Made by a program: the position numbers and the translations under genes. Positions 1 to 7,416 of a stretch of 64,000 nt of DNA are shown one piece after another. The stretch comes from G965204755 sp965243415 (GTDB taxonomy: Bacteria; Acidobacteriota; Vicinamibacteria; Marinacidobacterales; Marinacidobacteraceae). The stretch spans positions 1,302,001 through 1,366,000 of the forward strand of contig OZ251549.1 of the NCBI GenBank assembly GCA_965243415.1. Direction: 5' to 3'. The notes under the pieces were generated by a model. It was given only the letters and a program-made list of their open reading frames with translations, made no database searches and had not been told where the DNA came from. Positions within the stretch are counted from its first letter, which is position 1, and each line of letters starts with the position of its first letter.

Positions 1-1227
1 CGTCCAAACCGGGATCACGGGTTCGTCTTCGAGTTTCGCGCGAAGTCTGGACAGCCACGCCTCCCGCGCGATCAGCGATTCCGGCCCGGTGGCGGACTTC
101 GCCGGCCGTCCCAGCGCCTCGAAGAGGGCGCGGACTGCGTCGACGCCGGAGAAGGAGCGGGCGCCCCAGCGGAGATAGAGCGCAACGAGGTCCGCGATGC
201 GGTCGGCGATCTCCGCCTGCCACTCGTTGTCCTCGATCTCCCGGAACCCGCTCCGGGAGATGTTCAGCAGCCAGTCCGCGTTGAGGTGGAGTCCCAGAGG
301 CACGGTGGCGTCCGTGCGGAGCGAGGCGTAGATCCCGCCCCGGTCCGGCGGCGCCGGCGTCCCGTCCTCCGCCAGTGGCGCCAAACCGATGACCTGGCGA
401 CGCTGCGCCGCGGCGTTCTGGTCGCTCTGCGGAATTCGACGATGTTCGACGAGGCGGCGTACGGCACGGTCGGAAGGGGTGAACCACACGGAGAACATCT
501 GCCACCGGCGCCGGCGGCCGTTCGACCGGGCGGTCACCTGCGAACATCCGCTCGCCCCGGGACGGACCTCCAACCTCCATCGCTCCCCGTCGATGTCGAT
601 CTGCCGGAGTCCGTAGGCGGCGAGAATCGCCAGCGGAGCGTGATCGTCCTCCGGCAGGGACTGCGCCAGATCTGAGTGGAGGTCTGCCGCGGAATCGGCC
701 CGATCGGAGAGTTCGAACCGCGTCGTGAAGGCGTCATCGGGATCCGGGATCGAGCTGTCCGGGATGGGTATCGTCGTGCCGAGGAGATCCGGCTGAATGT
801 CCCCGAAGCGTTCCCCGACCTGCGACTCGACCTGGAAACGGAATTTCCAACCCCAGCCGGAGACTCGAGCCTCGCGGAAGCGTCCGAACACGCTCTTGAA
901 GCCGATCCCCATGAATCCGACCGTGGTCGCGCCTTTGGTCGAGCGGAAAACCCGCGAGAGGGCCCGGACATCCTTTTCTTCTATCGGACGGCGGCCGTCG
1001 TGCTGGAAGACCACGGAGTCACCGTCGTCCGCGATTCGGATCTCTATCGAGGAGGCGCCGGCGTCCATGGCGTTCTGGATGAGTTCGAAGAAATAGACCC
1101 ACCGGTGTTCGAATACGAGATCGAGGGCGCGCAAGGTGCCCTGGCCGACCTCGGTTCCGTAGGACTGCCGGTTCTCGGAGGCCAACCGCTTCAGGAAATC
1201 CGGTCGTTTCGGAGGCGACTTGGGCAT
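1..1227 (-). CDS. Sacsin-N-terminus-like GHKL ATPase, 3' end cut by window edge
   Basis: The minus strand is open without a stop for 409 codons from an ATG at 1227 to the left edge, so the C-terminal part is missing. The N-terminus reads as a GHKL (HSP90/sacsin-type) ATP-binding fold. ELIQNAMDAGAS (about residues 44-55) fits the N-box, with the Asn that coordinates Mg-ATP. GFMGIGFKSVF (about 96-106) fits the glycine-rich G2 box. Later residues look like the continuing sacsin/HSP90-like fold, including a segment around LGLHLNADWLLNISRSGF. In the family this domain is fused to many C-terminal modules, some linked to phage-defence loci, so the role here cannot be named. It is the leftmost gene and diverges from the secreted protein at 1479. 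No clear Shine-Dalgarno was seen. Identification is from motifs only. Confidence 0.75.
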   Translation of the reverse strand, partial: MPKSPPKRPDFLKRLASENRQSYGTEVGQGTLRALDLVFEHRWVYFFELIQNAMDAGASSIEIRIADDGDSVVFQHDGRRPIEEKDVRALSRVFRSTKGATTVGFMGIGFKSVFGRFREARVSGWGWKFRFQVESQVGERFGDIQPDLLGTTIPIPDSSIPDPDDAFTTRFELSDRADSAADLHSDLAQSLPEDDHAPLAILAAYGLRQIDIDGERWRLEVRPGASGCSQVTARSNGRRRRWQMFSVWFTPSDRAVRRLVEHRRIPQSDQNAAAQRRQVIGLAPLAEDGTPAPPDRGGIYASLRTDATVPLGLHLNADWLLNISRSGFREIEDNEWQAEIADRIADLVALYLRWGARSFSGVDAVRALFEALGRPAKSATGPESLIAREAWLSRLRAKLEDEPVIPVWT

Positions 1228-1454
1228 GGGAAATCGAGTCTCCGGCGGGTTCGCGATCCCGCGGGAGGGGCACCGGATGGTACCGATGTTTTCCCGGCGG
1301 TCGCTTTCCGGACCCGGCGACGGGGGCCGATCCGGAGCGCCCGCCGCCCGGCGCGCAGATGGAAGATCCCGGACGACCGCCCGGGTGGGCTTGTCCGGCC
1401 TCGGGGCCGGCCGGCGACCGTAGCGGCGGGGTCGCGGTCGGTCGTCGCGTGGGG

Positions 1455-1460
1455 TATAAT
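1455..1460 (+). promoter_or_regulatory. Putative -10 box (TATAAT) with very short leader
   Basis: A perfect TATAAT lies 18 bases before the ATG at 1479, which would give a leader of about 12 nt. No convincing -35 hexamer is seen at the expected distance. AT-rich hexamers are rare in this GC-rich DNA, so the match is notable. Confidence 0.5.
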
Positions 1461-1478
1461 CAGTAGGTTTTGCCGTAG

Positions 1479-2465
1479 ATGGTTTCCCTGTCCGTGCTTC
1501 GTTCCGCCCCGAGGGGCGTCTCCCGGCGACGATCGGGAGCGGTTTCGGCGCTGGCGGGGATCGCGGTGCTGCTGGCCGGGGTGGTCTTCGCGCAGGCCGA
1601 GGAGGCCTCCGGGGTGCTGCGGGGGCGGGTCGTGGACGATCAGGGGGGCGCGATCCCCGGGGCGACGGTGCTGCTCGCCGAGACGGCGGCGACCGGGGAG
1701 CCCCGGCGCGACATCAGCAGCCGGGCCGGGCGTTACCGGTTCCGGAACCTGCCGCCGGGCGAGTACACCCTGTGGGTGGTGATGGACGGCTTCGAGGACT
1801 ACTCGAGGGGCGGTTTCCTCGTCGCCGCCGGGGAGACCATGGAGTGGGACCCGGTGCTCGAAGTGACCGGGCTCTCCGAGAGCGTCAGCGTCGAGACGGC
1901 GCGCCCGGAAGTGGACCTGCGGAAGTCCCGGGTCTCCACGAACCTGCGTTTCGTCGAGGTGTATCCCAAGCGGTGGCCCATCTTCGACGCCGCCTTCGGG
2001 GCCTACCGCACCGAGCGGCGCGACCTGTTCATCGAACTCGGGATCCCGGACGCGGATGTGCTGCCGGCCACTTCGCGGGTCTTCGGGGGCGCGGTGGGCC
2101 TGATGTGGGCGCGGCATCCGGAACGGGACACCACGGCGGCGGTGTTCGGACGCGCCGCGGTGGGGGCGGTCCACAACAACTGGTTCGGCGTGGTGTTCGA
2201 CTTCGGCGTGGTGCGGCTGACGCCGAAGGGGTTCTGGGGCGGCGGCGCCGGGGTCTGGGGGCTCGGCGACCTCGATGTCACCGATGTGGGCCTCTTCTTC
2301 ACCCAGGGGTTCGACACGCCCTGGCGGACGAAGGCCGGGCCGGTGCAGTTGTTCTACGAGGCCCGGCTCTTCGCCCGGCAACTGGGGAGCATCGGCTCCA
2401 ACTTCTCGGTGAACGGCGGCGTCCGGATCAACCTGCGCCCCCGCCACCGGGTCGAGATCCGGTAG
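1479..2465 (+). CDS. Secreted protein with carboxypeptidase-regulatory-like domain
   Basis: The 328-residue product starts with an arginine-rich n-region and a hydrophobic stretch (about residues 20-40, ending near FAQAEE), consistent with Sec export. Residues 45-115 form a carboxypeptidase-regulatory-like (CNA-B-type beta-sandwich) domain: GVLRGRVVDDQGGAIPGATV, then GRYRFRNLPPGEYTLWV. This domain usually sits at the N-terminus of Oar-type TonB receptors or in surface proteins. The C-terminal half has alternating aromatic/hydrophobic strands (GGGAGVWGLGD, FYEARLFARQL, GGVRINL) and may be a small outer-membrane barrel, but it matches no family I know. The gene stands alone between a divergent ATPase and a convergent small membrane protein. 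No Shine-Dalgarno is visible; the TATAAT just upstream supports this start. Confidence 0.8.
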   Translation: MVSLSVLRSAPRGVSRRRSGAVSALAGIAVLLAGVVFAQAEEASGVLRGRVVDDQGGAIPGATVLLAETAATGEPRRDISSRAGRYRFRNLPPGEYTLWVVMDGFEDYSRGGFLVAAGETMEWDPVLEVTGLSESVSVETARPEVDLRKSRVSTNLRFVEVYPKRWPIFDAAFGAYRTERRDLFIELGIPDADVLPATSRVFGGAVGLMWARHPERDTTAAVFGRAAVGAVHNNWFGVVFDFGVVRLTPKGFWGGGAGVWGLGDLDVTDVGLFFTQGFDTPWRTKAGPVQLFYEARLFARQLGSIGSNFSVNGGVRINLRPRHRVEIR

Positions 2466-2515
2466 CCGCCGGCCGCCCGGGACGCGGGGCGCGGTTCAGC
2501 CGCCGCCGCCGGGCG

Positions 2516-2776
2516 TCAGTCGGGCCCGTCGCGGAGCGTCGTTCCGAGGACCGGTCGGTCCTGCTGCCGGCGACGGTGCTTCTCGTTCACCCGGTGCGCG
2601 ACGACCCCGGAGGCGACCAGCGGCGTCACGACGACCGCAGCCAGCCGCCAGTCGGGCTCCTCCAGCGCCAACCAGGCGAGCATCGACACCGAGTAGACGA
2701 TCTGGCAGGCCAGCAGCACCGCCAGCCGGCGGCGTCGAGCCCGATCTCCGAGCCACGATCGGATCCCGGCGGCCAT
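2516..2776 (-). CDS. Small membrane protein, function unknown
   Basis: An 86-residue frame from the ATG at 2776 encodes two adjacent hydrophobic helices: LAVLLACQIVYSVSMLAWLAL, and after a short charged loop, LAAVVVTPLVASGVVAHRV. Basic residues flank both (RARRRR before, NEKHRRRQQ after), so an inner-membrane hairpin with both ends in the cytoplasm is likely by the positive-inside rule. The frame stays open upstream to an ATG at 2977, but those 67 residues are low-complexity Pro/Ala/Arg, so the shorter start is preferred. It converges on the secreted protein gene at 1479-2465. No family recognised. Confidence 0.5.
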   Translation of the reverse strand: MAAGIRSWLGDRARRRRLAVLLACQIVYSVSMLAWLALEEPDWRLAAVVVTPLVASGVVAHRVNEKHRRRQQDRPVLGTTLRDGPD

Positions 2777-3159
2777 TCCACTCGGTTCGGTATCCGATGA
2801 GGCCGCGCGCTTCGACGCGGTCGTCGTAGCCGGGCCGGCGAGCGGCGGCGCCGCGCCAGGCCGGCCGCGGCTCGGGAGGCGCCGGGCGACGCACCCGGAG
2901 GCGGAAGCGCAAGGCCGTTCACAGGGCCGGGAATGCAGCCCGGAGAGTTTCGGAGGGTTCCCCGGTGCAGAAGTCATGAGGACTCGTCGATCCCGTTGTC
3001 CTCCATAAAATTGACTCCGGGCGATCGAAAAAATTAACCCCTACGGGGCCCTTTTTGCTTCGGCGCGGCTCTCGGGGCCTCCCCCGGGCTCCCGAACGGG
3101 CCGCCGGCCGCTGCCCGCCCGGTCGGCGAACCGCGACGGGCGAGCGCGGCGAGCGCCGG
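2777..3159. other. Intergenic stretch with bidirectional terminator
   Basis: No convincing gene seen. It contains the terminator at 3028-3056 and, on the minus strand, a ten-codon reading frame (MEDNGIDESS) whose TGA overlaps the ATG at 2977. That mini-frame is probably fortuitous. Confidence 0.4.
3028..3056. terminator. Candidate bidirectional rho-independent terminator
   Basis: A CCCC-TAC-GGGG hairpin (3038-3048) is followed on the + strand by a T5 run (3052-3056) and flanked on the other side by an A6 run (3028-3033), which is a U-tract for leftward transcripts. It sits about 100 bases past the stop of the leftward ARPP-1-like gene. The stem is only 4 bp, so efficiency is uncertain. Confidence 0.5.
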
Positions 3160-4206
3160 CTACCCGGCGAACTGGTGGCCGGCGTGGACCAGGCGGCCCT
3201 CCAGCGCCAGGGCGTGGGCGGTCAGGGTGTCGTCGTGGGCGTGGAACTCCTCGCCGAGACCCAGCGCCGGGGCCGGCCGCACCTTCATCCAGGTCGGGCG
3301 GCGGACGCCCCAGAGCGCGCGGGCGGCGGAGGGCTGCCCCGCTGCCTCCGGCAACTCCAGCAGGTGCGAGCGGACGAGGCTCGGCCAGTGGGCGGCGAGG
3401 AGCGCCGGCGTCCCGAAGAGATCCACCGCGACCACCTTCTCGCCGTGGGTGACCGCCACGCCGTTCTGGTGCGGCAGCGGCCCCCGGGCCATCAACTCGC
3501 GCACCGCGTTCCCGCGCCGGCGATCCCGGTGGAACACCCGCTCTTCCGCTTCGGCGGCGGAGGCGGAAGCCGACTCGGCTCCGTAGCGGGCCATCATCCC
3601 TTCGACCTCGTCCCAGGCGGCGCCCTGGTCGGCCCGGTCGCCGCCGCGCTCCCCGAGGGTCGGCGCCATGGAGGTCCGGACCACCCGGCGCAGCCGGCGC
3701 GAGGCCATCGCGGCGCTGCGGCGGAGGTGGCGCGCCTCGGGGTCACGATGGCGGCGGCGCGGGGGGCTGTCCGGGGGAGCGGCGCCGGGGGCTTCCGGCT
3801 CGCCGTCTTCCCCGGGCTCGGCGGCCGGCGGCGTCCCCTCCGGCGAGGCGGTCTCCCGCGGCGGGGGCCCGGTCGGCCCGTAGGCCCAGCGCCGGGCTTC
3901 GAGGCAGGTCACCGGGATCTCCCGGGCCTCCCCCGGCGGGAGCAGCACGGTGCGGTTCACCACCCGGTTCTGCATGCCGCCCAGGAAGTGCTCGCCTTCG
4001 ACCAGCAGGATCGGGGTCCCGGTGGGGTTCTTGGCGCTCAGCGTGTTCACCCGCTCGCGGTCGAGTTCGCCGACGACGAGGCCGGAACCTTCGCCGGTGG
4101 CGATCTCCGGGAGTTCGTTCCCGGGCAGGTAGATGGGGAAGAAGGACACCTCCAGACGGGTGAGGGGGGCGCCCACGGAGGCGGTGTCGAGTGCGGGAAC
4201 GGTCAT
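3160..4206 (-). CDS. ARPP-1 / DUF6569-like protein
   Basis: A 348-residue protein whose ATG at 4206 follows a strong Shine-Dalgarno (GAAAGGAG) at good spacing. The N-terminal segment VSFFPIYLP (about residues 19-27), then LLVEGEHFLGGMQNRVVN and the Pro-Gly-rich turn before REIPVTCLE, match my recollection of the ARPP-1 domain family (ARG and rhodanese-phosphatase-superfamily-associated protein). The biochemical activity of that family is unknown to me. The name implies association with ADP-ribosylglycohydrolases, which fits the divergent NrtR-like regulator next door, since that family senses ADP-ribose. A Pro/Glu/Ala-rich linker (about residues 105-160) splits the domain and may be disordered. 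No signal peptide, so cytoplasmic. Expression probably comes from the shared operator at 4446-4476, leaving a leader of about 240 nt. Confidence 0.72.
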   Translation of the reverse strand: MTVPALDTASVGAPLTRLEVSFFPIYLPGNELPEIATGEGSGLVVGELDRERVNTLSAKNPTGTPILLVEGEHFLGGMQNRVVNRTVLLPPGEAREIPVTCLEARRWAYGPTGPPPRETASPEGTPPAAEPGEDGEPEAPGAAPPDSPPRRRHRDPEARHLRRSAAMASRRLRRVVRTSMAPTLGERGGDRADQGAAWDEVEGMMARYGAESASASAAEAEERVFHRDRRRGNAVRELMARGPLPHQNGVAVTHGEKVVAVDLFGTPALLAAHWPSLVRSHLLELPEAAGQPSAARALWGVRRPTWMKVRPAPALGLGEEFHAHDDTLTAHALALEGRLVHAGHQFAG

Positions 4207-4445
4207 CGGTGACTCCTTTCGTTCGTACGCGGGGATCGGGAAAGGGGGGCGGCCGGGGGCCGGCGGAAGCGGTGGAAAGGGCCGGAGCGACCGGGCGCCG
4301 GGTGTCGGTCGGGGTCGCTCGGGAGCGGGCGGATCGGTTCCCGGAGTCCGGGCTGCGGTCCCGGTGGCGGCGGCGTCCGGAGGGGCGAGGCGGGCCGCTC
4401 CGCGGTTCGGTTCGGGGCCGGTCGGGGGCGGCTGGTTTGTTCCAT

Positions 4446-4476
4446 TCTGACCATAACTATAATCGATATAGTCAGA
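4446..4476. promoter_or_regulatory. Palindromic operator overlapping divergent promoters
   Basis: A 31-bp imperfect palindrome: left half TCTGACCATAACTAT, one central base, right half ATCGATATAGTCAGA. By my count 12 of 15 positions pair. It overlaps two face-to-face sigma70-like promoters. Leftward: -35 TTGGAC (4484-4479), 17-bp spacer, -10 TATAGT (4461-4456). Rightward: -35 TTTGTT (4436-4441), 16-bp spacer, -10 TATAAT (4458-4463). A dimeric regulator bound here would block both, and the adjacent NrtR-like protein is the obvious candidate. Confidence 0.7.
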
Positions 4477-4497
4477 AAGTCCAAATCCCCTTCCGCC

Positions 4498-5685
4498 GTG
4501 CCTTCGAACCGCCCTCGAACTTCGTCCCGACCCTCGTTCCGGTCTTCGTCCCGATCTTCGTCCCGAACTTCGTCCCGATTCTCGTTCCGGCCCCGGCCCC
4601 GCCGCCCGCCGGGCCGCCGCCGGCCCCCGGACTACGAACCGCGCGCCTTCCCGCCGGTGGCGGTCACCGTGGACCTCGTCGTGTTCACCGTCCGCGCCGA
4701 CGAGTTGCGGATCCTGCTGGTGCGCCGGGGGGAGGAGCCGTTCCGGGGGGCCTGGGCGCTCCCCGGGGGGTTCGTCCGCCCGGACGAGGACCTGCCGGCG
4801 GCGGCGCTCCGGGAACTCGCCGAGGAGACCGGGATCACCGGGGACCGCGTTTTCCTGGAGCAACTCGCCGCCTACGGGGCGCCCGGGCGCGATCCGCGGC
4901 TGCGGGTGGTCACGGTGGCGTTCTGGGCGGTCGCCGGGGACCTGCCCACGCCCCGGGGCGGGAGCGACGCCGCCGAGGCCTCCCTGGTGCCGGTGAAGGA
5001 CCTCGAGGAAGGGGGCGTCCGCCTGGCCTTCGACCACTACCGGATCGTCCGGGACGCGGTGACGCACATCCGGGAGCGGCTGGAGGAGCCGACGCTGGCG
5101 GCCCGGTTCTGCCCGCCGGAGTTCACCATCCGCCAGTTGCGGCGGGTGTACGAAGCGGTCTGGCGCACCCCGATCGACCCGGCGAACTTCCAGCGCCGGG
5201 TGCGGGGCAGCCGCCTGTTCCGGCGCTCGGCGGTGACCGCTCCGTCGGGGGAGCGCGGGGGCCGGCCGGCTTCGGTCTGGACCGCGGACGACCCCGGCGG
5301 GTGGCCGGCCGGGACGGGGCGGGTCGAGACGGTCCCGGCCGGACGCGCCGGTCGGTCGTCGGGGGAACCCCGGCCGCGGGTGCGGGTCGGGAGCGGCGCC
5401 GGGAGCCTCGTCGGTGTGGCGCCTCCCGCCGGGCCGGCCGCGGACGGGGCGGAGGCCGTCGACGAACCCGTCGTCGGCCGGTCGCCGGAAAGGGTTGCCC
5501 CGCCGCCGACTCCGGCCCCGCCGCCATCCGGCGGACCGCAGCGCCGGAGCGCCCCGCCGCCCGCCGCTCCGCCGCCGGCGCCGGAGGCCGACTCCGCGCC
5601 GCCGGAGTCCCGCCGGGTGCGCTTCGCTCCGCCCCGGCGGCGCCGCCGGACGACGCCGGCCTCCCCGGGGGAGGGCGCCGACTGA
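4498..5685 (+). CDS. NrtR-like Nudix-domain transcriptional regulator
   Basis: The Nudix domain begins near YEPRAFPPVAVTVDLVVFTV (about residues 45-64). It has an intact Nudix box, GFVRPDEDLPAAAL followed by RELAEETGI, fitting G-x5-E-x7-REU-x-EE-x-GU. FTIRQLRRVYEAVWRTPIDPANFQRRV (about residues 208-235) matches the C-terminal winged helix of NrtR-type regulators, which bind DNA and respond to ADP-ribose. Because the Nudix box is complete, hydrolase activity cannot be excluded. At 395 residues it is much longer than typical NrtR (about 230-250): the first 40 residues are a Ser/Arg-rich stretch from a 12-bp DNA microrepeat, and the last 150 are Pro/Arg/Ala-rich and probably disordered. The GTG start at 4498 is the first usable codon after the promoter, but the true start is uncertain. 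Autoregulation through 4446-4476 is likely. Confidence 0.78.
   Translation: MPSNRPRTSSRPSFRSSSRSSSRTSSRFSFRPRPRRPPGRRRPPDYEPRAFPPVAVTVDLVVFTVRADELRILLVRRGEEPFRGAWALPGGFVRPDEDLPAAALRELAEETGITGDRVFLEQLAAYGAPGRDPRLRVVTVAFWAVAGDLPTPRGGSDAAEASLVPVKDLEEGGVRLAFDHYRIVRDAVTHIRERLEEPTLAARFCPPEFTIRQLRRVYEAVWRTPIDPANFQRRVRGSRLFRRSAVTAPSGERGGRPASVWTADDPGGWPAGTGRVETVPAGRAGRSSGEPRPRVRVGSGAGSLVGVAPPAGPAADGAEAVDEPVVGRSPERVAPPPTPAPPPSGGPQRRSAPPPAAPPPAPEADSAPPESRRVRFAPPRRRRRTTPASPGEGAD
4518..4590 (+). repeat. Degenerate 12-bp microrepeat
   Basis: About six degenerate copies of a TCTTCGTCCCGA-like 12-mer encode the Ser/Arg-rich N-terminus of the Nudix regulator (RSSSRSSSRTSSRF). The same DNA is open in another frame as FVP/LVP repeats, so protein-level selection is doubtful. 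Confidence 0.6.
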
Positions 5686-5986
5686 CCCCGGCCCCGGGGG
5701 CGGCGCGCCCGGGCCGGCCGCGCTCGCCACGCCCGCTCCGGGAGTGCCTCGGAGCCGGGACCCGGCCCGCGCCCCGGACGCCGCCGGCCGGCGCGCCCCG
5801 ACCGACCGCCCCGACCATCGCGCTGCCGGCCGCCCATGCGGCGGCGCCCGCCCCCGGAGCCCGCGGATCCCCGGTCGCCGCCCCGCGCCGGGTCGGGGGT
5901 TCACCGGGGCGTCTTCACCGGGGCGCCGTCCCGACCCGAGGGCCGGGCCCGGCCGCCGCTAGAATTTTCGGTCCGCCCGTCGTGAG
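5686..5986. other. Intergenic region upstream of nqrC
   Basis: About 300 bases of GC-rich sequence with open but unrecognisable frames. The only signal seen is the putative -10 at 5960-5965. No nqrA or nqrB remnant was recognised. Confidence 0.4.
5960..5965 (+). promoter_or_regulatory. Putative -10 box (TAGAAT) of the nqr operon
   Basis: TAGAAT lies 21 bases before the nqrC ATG, followed by AT-rich TTT. The leader would be about 15 nt. No clear -35 is seen. The same hexamer at the same offset precedes the second giant gene. Confidence 0.45.
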
Positions 5987-6769
5987 ATGAACACCGCCCG
6001 ATACATCCTCGGCTTCGCCGCCGGGGTTTGCCTCGTCTGCGCGGTGCTGGTGTCCGGCTCCGCGGTCGCCCTCCGCGATCTGCAGGCCGAGAACGCCGAA
6101 CGCGAGCGGCAGCGGAATGTCCTTTTCGCCGCCGGTCTCGCCGACCCCGAGGAGGCCCTGTCCGACGAGGAGATGGCCCGGCGGTTCGCCTCCGTGCGGG
6201 CCGTGGTCGTCGATCTCGAGACCGGGGAAGAACTGCCCGGAGCGGACCCCGCCGGGGTGGACCCCCTGGTGGAGGCCGGCCTCCCCGAGACTTCCCGCCC
6301 GGTCGCGGACAACCTCGCCCGCGTCCGCCGCGTGGAACGACGCTCGGTCGTGTACCTGGTCGCCGGCGAGGCCGCGTCCGGCCGCCCGAGCGCCGTGGTG
6401 CTGCCGGTGCGGGGGCAGGGACTCTGGGGCGTCCTCTACGGCTTCCTCGCCCTCGAAGCGGACCTCGACACCGTGCGCGGGCTCACCTTCTACCGGCACA
6501 AGGAGACGCCCGGCCTCGGCGGGGAGGTGGACAACCCCTCCTGGAAGGCGCTCTGGCCGGGGCGGCGGGTGTTCTCCGGCGGCGGGGAGCCGGTGATCGA
6601 GGTGGCGCGCGCAGCCGCCGGGCCGGTCGCCGAGGACCCGCACCGGGTGGACGGGCTCGCCGGCGCCACCATGACCAGCCGCGGCGTGACGAACCTGCTC
6701 CGCTTCTGGCTGGCGGAGAACGGGTTCGGGCCCTATCTCGACCGGCTGCGGGCCGGGGCCGGCGACTGA
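5987..6769 (+). CDS. nqrC: Na+-translocating NADH:quinone reductase subunit C
   Basis: NqrC (260 residues) is the periplasm-facing subunit of the NQR sodium pump, carrying covalently bound FMN in the path from NqrF to NqrB. An N-terminal anchor helix is present (YILGFAAGVCLVCAVLVSGSAVAL, quoted here only as residues 6-29), followed by a soluble FMN-binding domain. HKETPGLGGEVDNPSWKALW (171-190) and DGLAGAT (222-228) fit the family; Thr228 is the expected flavinylation site. The position before GAT is Ala, where Ser or Thr is usual. The gene is the first of the nqr cluster in this window: the usual preceding nqrA and nqrB are absent and the upstream gene is an NrtR-like regulator. apbE downstream would attach the flavin. 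Confidence 0.92.
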   Translation: MNTARYILGFAAGVCLVCAVLVSGSAVALRDLQAENAERERQRNVLFAAGLADPEEALSDEEMARRFASVRAVVVDLETGEELPGADPAGVDPLVEAGLPETSRPVADNLARVRRVERRSVVYLVAGEAASGRPSAVVLPVRGQGLWGVLYGFLALEADLDTVRGLTFYRHKETPGLGGEVDNPSWKALWPGRRVFSGGGEPVIEVARAAAGPVAEDPHRVDGLAGATMTSRGVTNLLRFWLAENGFGPYLDRLRAGAGD

Positions 6770-6789
6770 GCGGGGCGGGGATCGGGAAG

Positions 6790-7416
6790 ATGGCGGAGGC
6801 GCCGGCCCGACGGGTCCTGATGGATCCGCTGATCCACAACAACCCCATCGCGCTGCAGGTGCTCGGCATCTGCTCGGCCCTCGCCGTCACCACCGGGATG
6901 CAGACCTCGGTGGTCATGAGCGCCGCGGTGGTGGCGGTGACCGCGCTCTCGAACCTCTCGGTGAGCCTGCTGCGGAACCGCATCCCCACCAGCATCCGCA
7001 TCATCGTCCAGTTGACGATCATCGCCTCGCTGGTGATCGTGACCGACCAGATCCTGAAGGCGTACCTCTACGAGATCTCGAAGCAACTCAGCGTCTTCGT
7101 CGGCCTCATCATCACCAACTGCATCATCATGGGGCGGGCCGAGGCGTTCGCCATGCAGAACCCGCCGCTGCGCAGCCTGCTGGACGGGATCGGCAACGGC
7201 CTGGGGTACGCCGCGCTCCTGCTCGTCACCGGGGCGGCGCGGGAGATCCTGGGCGCCGGCGAGTTCTGGGGGATCCCGGTGCTGCCGCTCGCTTCCGAGG
7301 GCGGCTGGTTCACCCCGAACGGGCTGATGGGCCTCTCGCCGGGCGCGTTCTTCGTGATCGGGTTCCTCATCTGGTTCCTGCGCACCCTCCGCCCGGAACA
7401 GGTGGAAGCCGAATGA
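6790..7416 (+). CDS. nqrD: Na+-translocating NADH:quinone reductase subunit D
   Basis: NqrD (208 residues) is an integral membrane subunit that, with NqrE, holds an intramembrane iron site in the sodium pump. The sequence has about six hydrophobic helices. It includes LGICSA (Cys28) and TNCIIMGRAEAF (Cys111), the two conserved cysteines expected to ligate the iron together with two from NqrE. Start: ATG at 6790, 20 bases after nqrC, with GGGA in front. The TGA stop overlaps an ATG (ATGA), a coupling arrangement normally made with nqrE. Here that ATG opens the 30-bp repeat array instead, and nqrE lies 1.8 kb further on. Confidence 0.93.
   Translation: MAEAPARRVLMDPLIHNNPIALQVLGICSALAVTTGMQTSVVMSAAVVAVTALSNLSVSLLRNRIPTSIRIIVQLTIIASLVIVTDQILKAYLYEISKQLSVFVGLIITNCIIMGRAEAFAMQNPPLRSLLDGIGNGLGYAALLLVTGAAREILGAGEFWGIPVLPLASEGGWFTPNGLMGLSPGAFFVIGFLIWFLRTLRPEQVEAE

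Noticed and set aside
4203..4484. 93-codon minus-strand frame in the ARPP-1 leader
   Set aside because: It starts inside the operator and overlaps the ARPP-1 start codon. The composition is low-complexity, so it is better explained as 5' leader.
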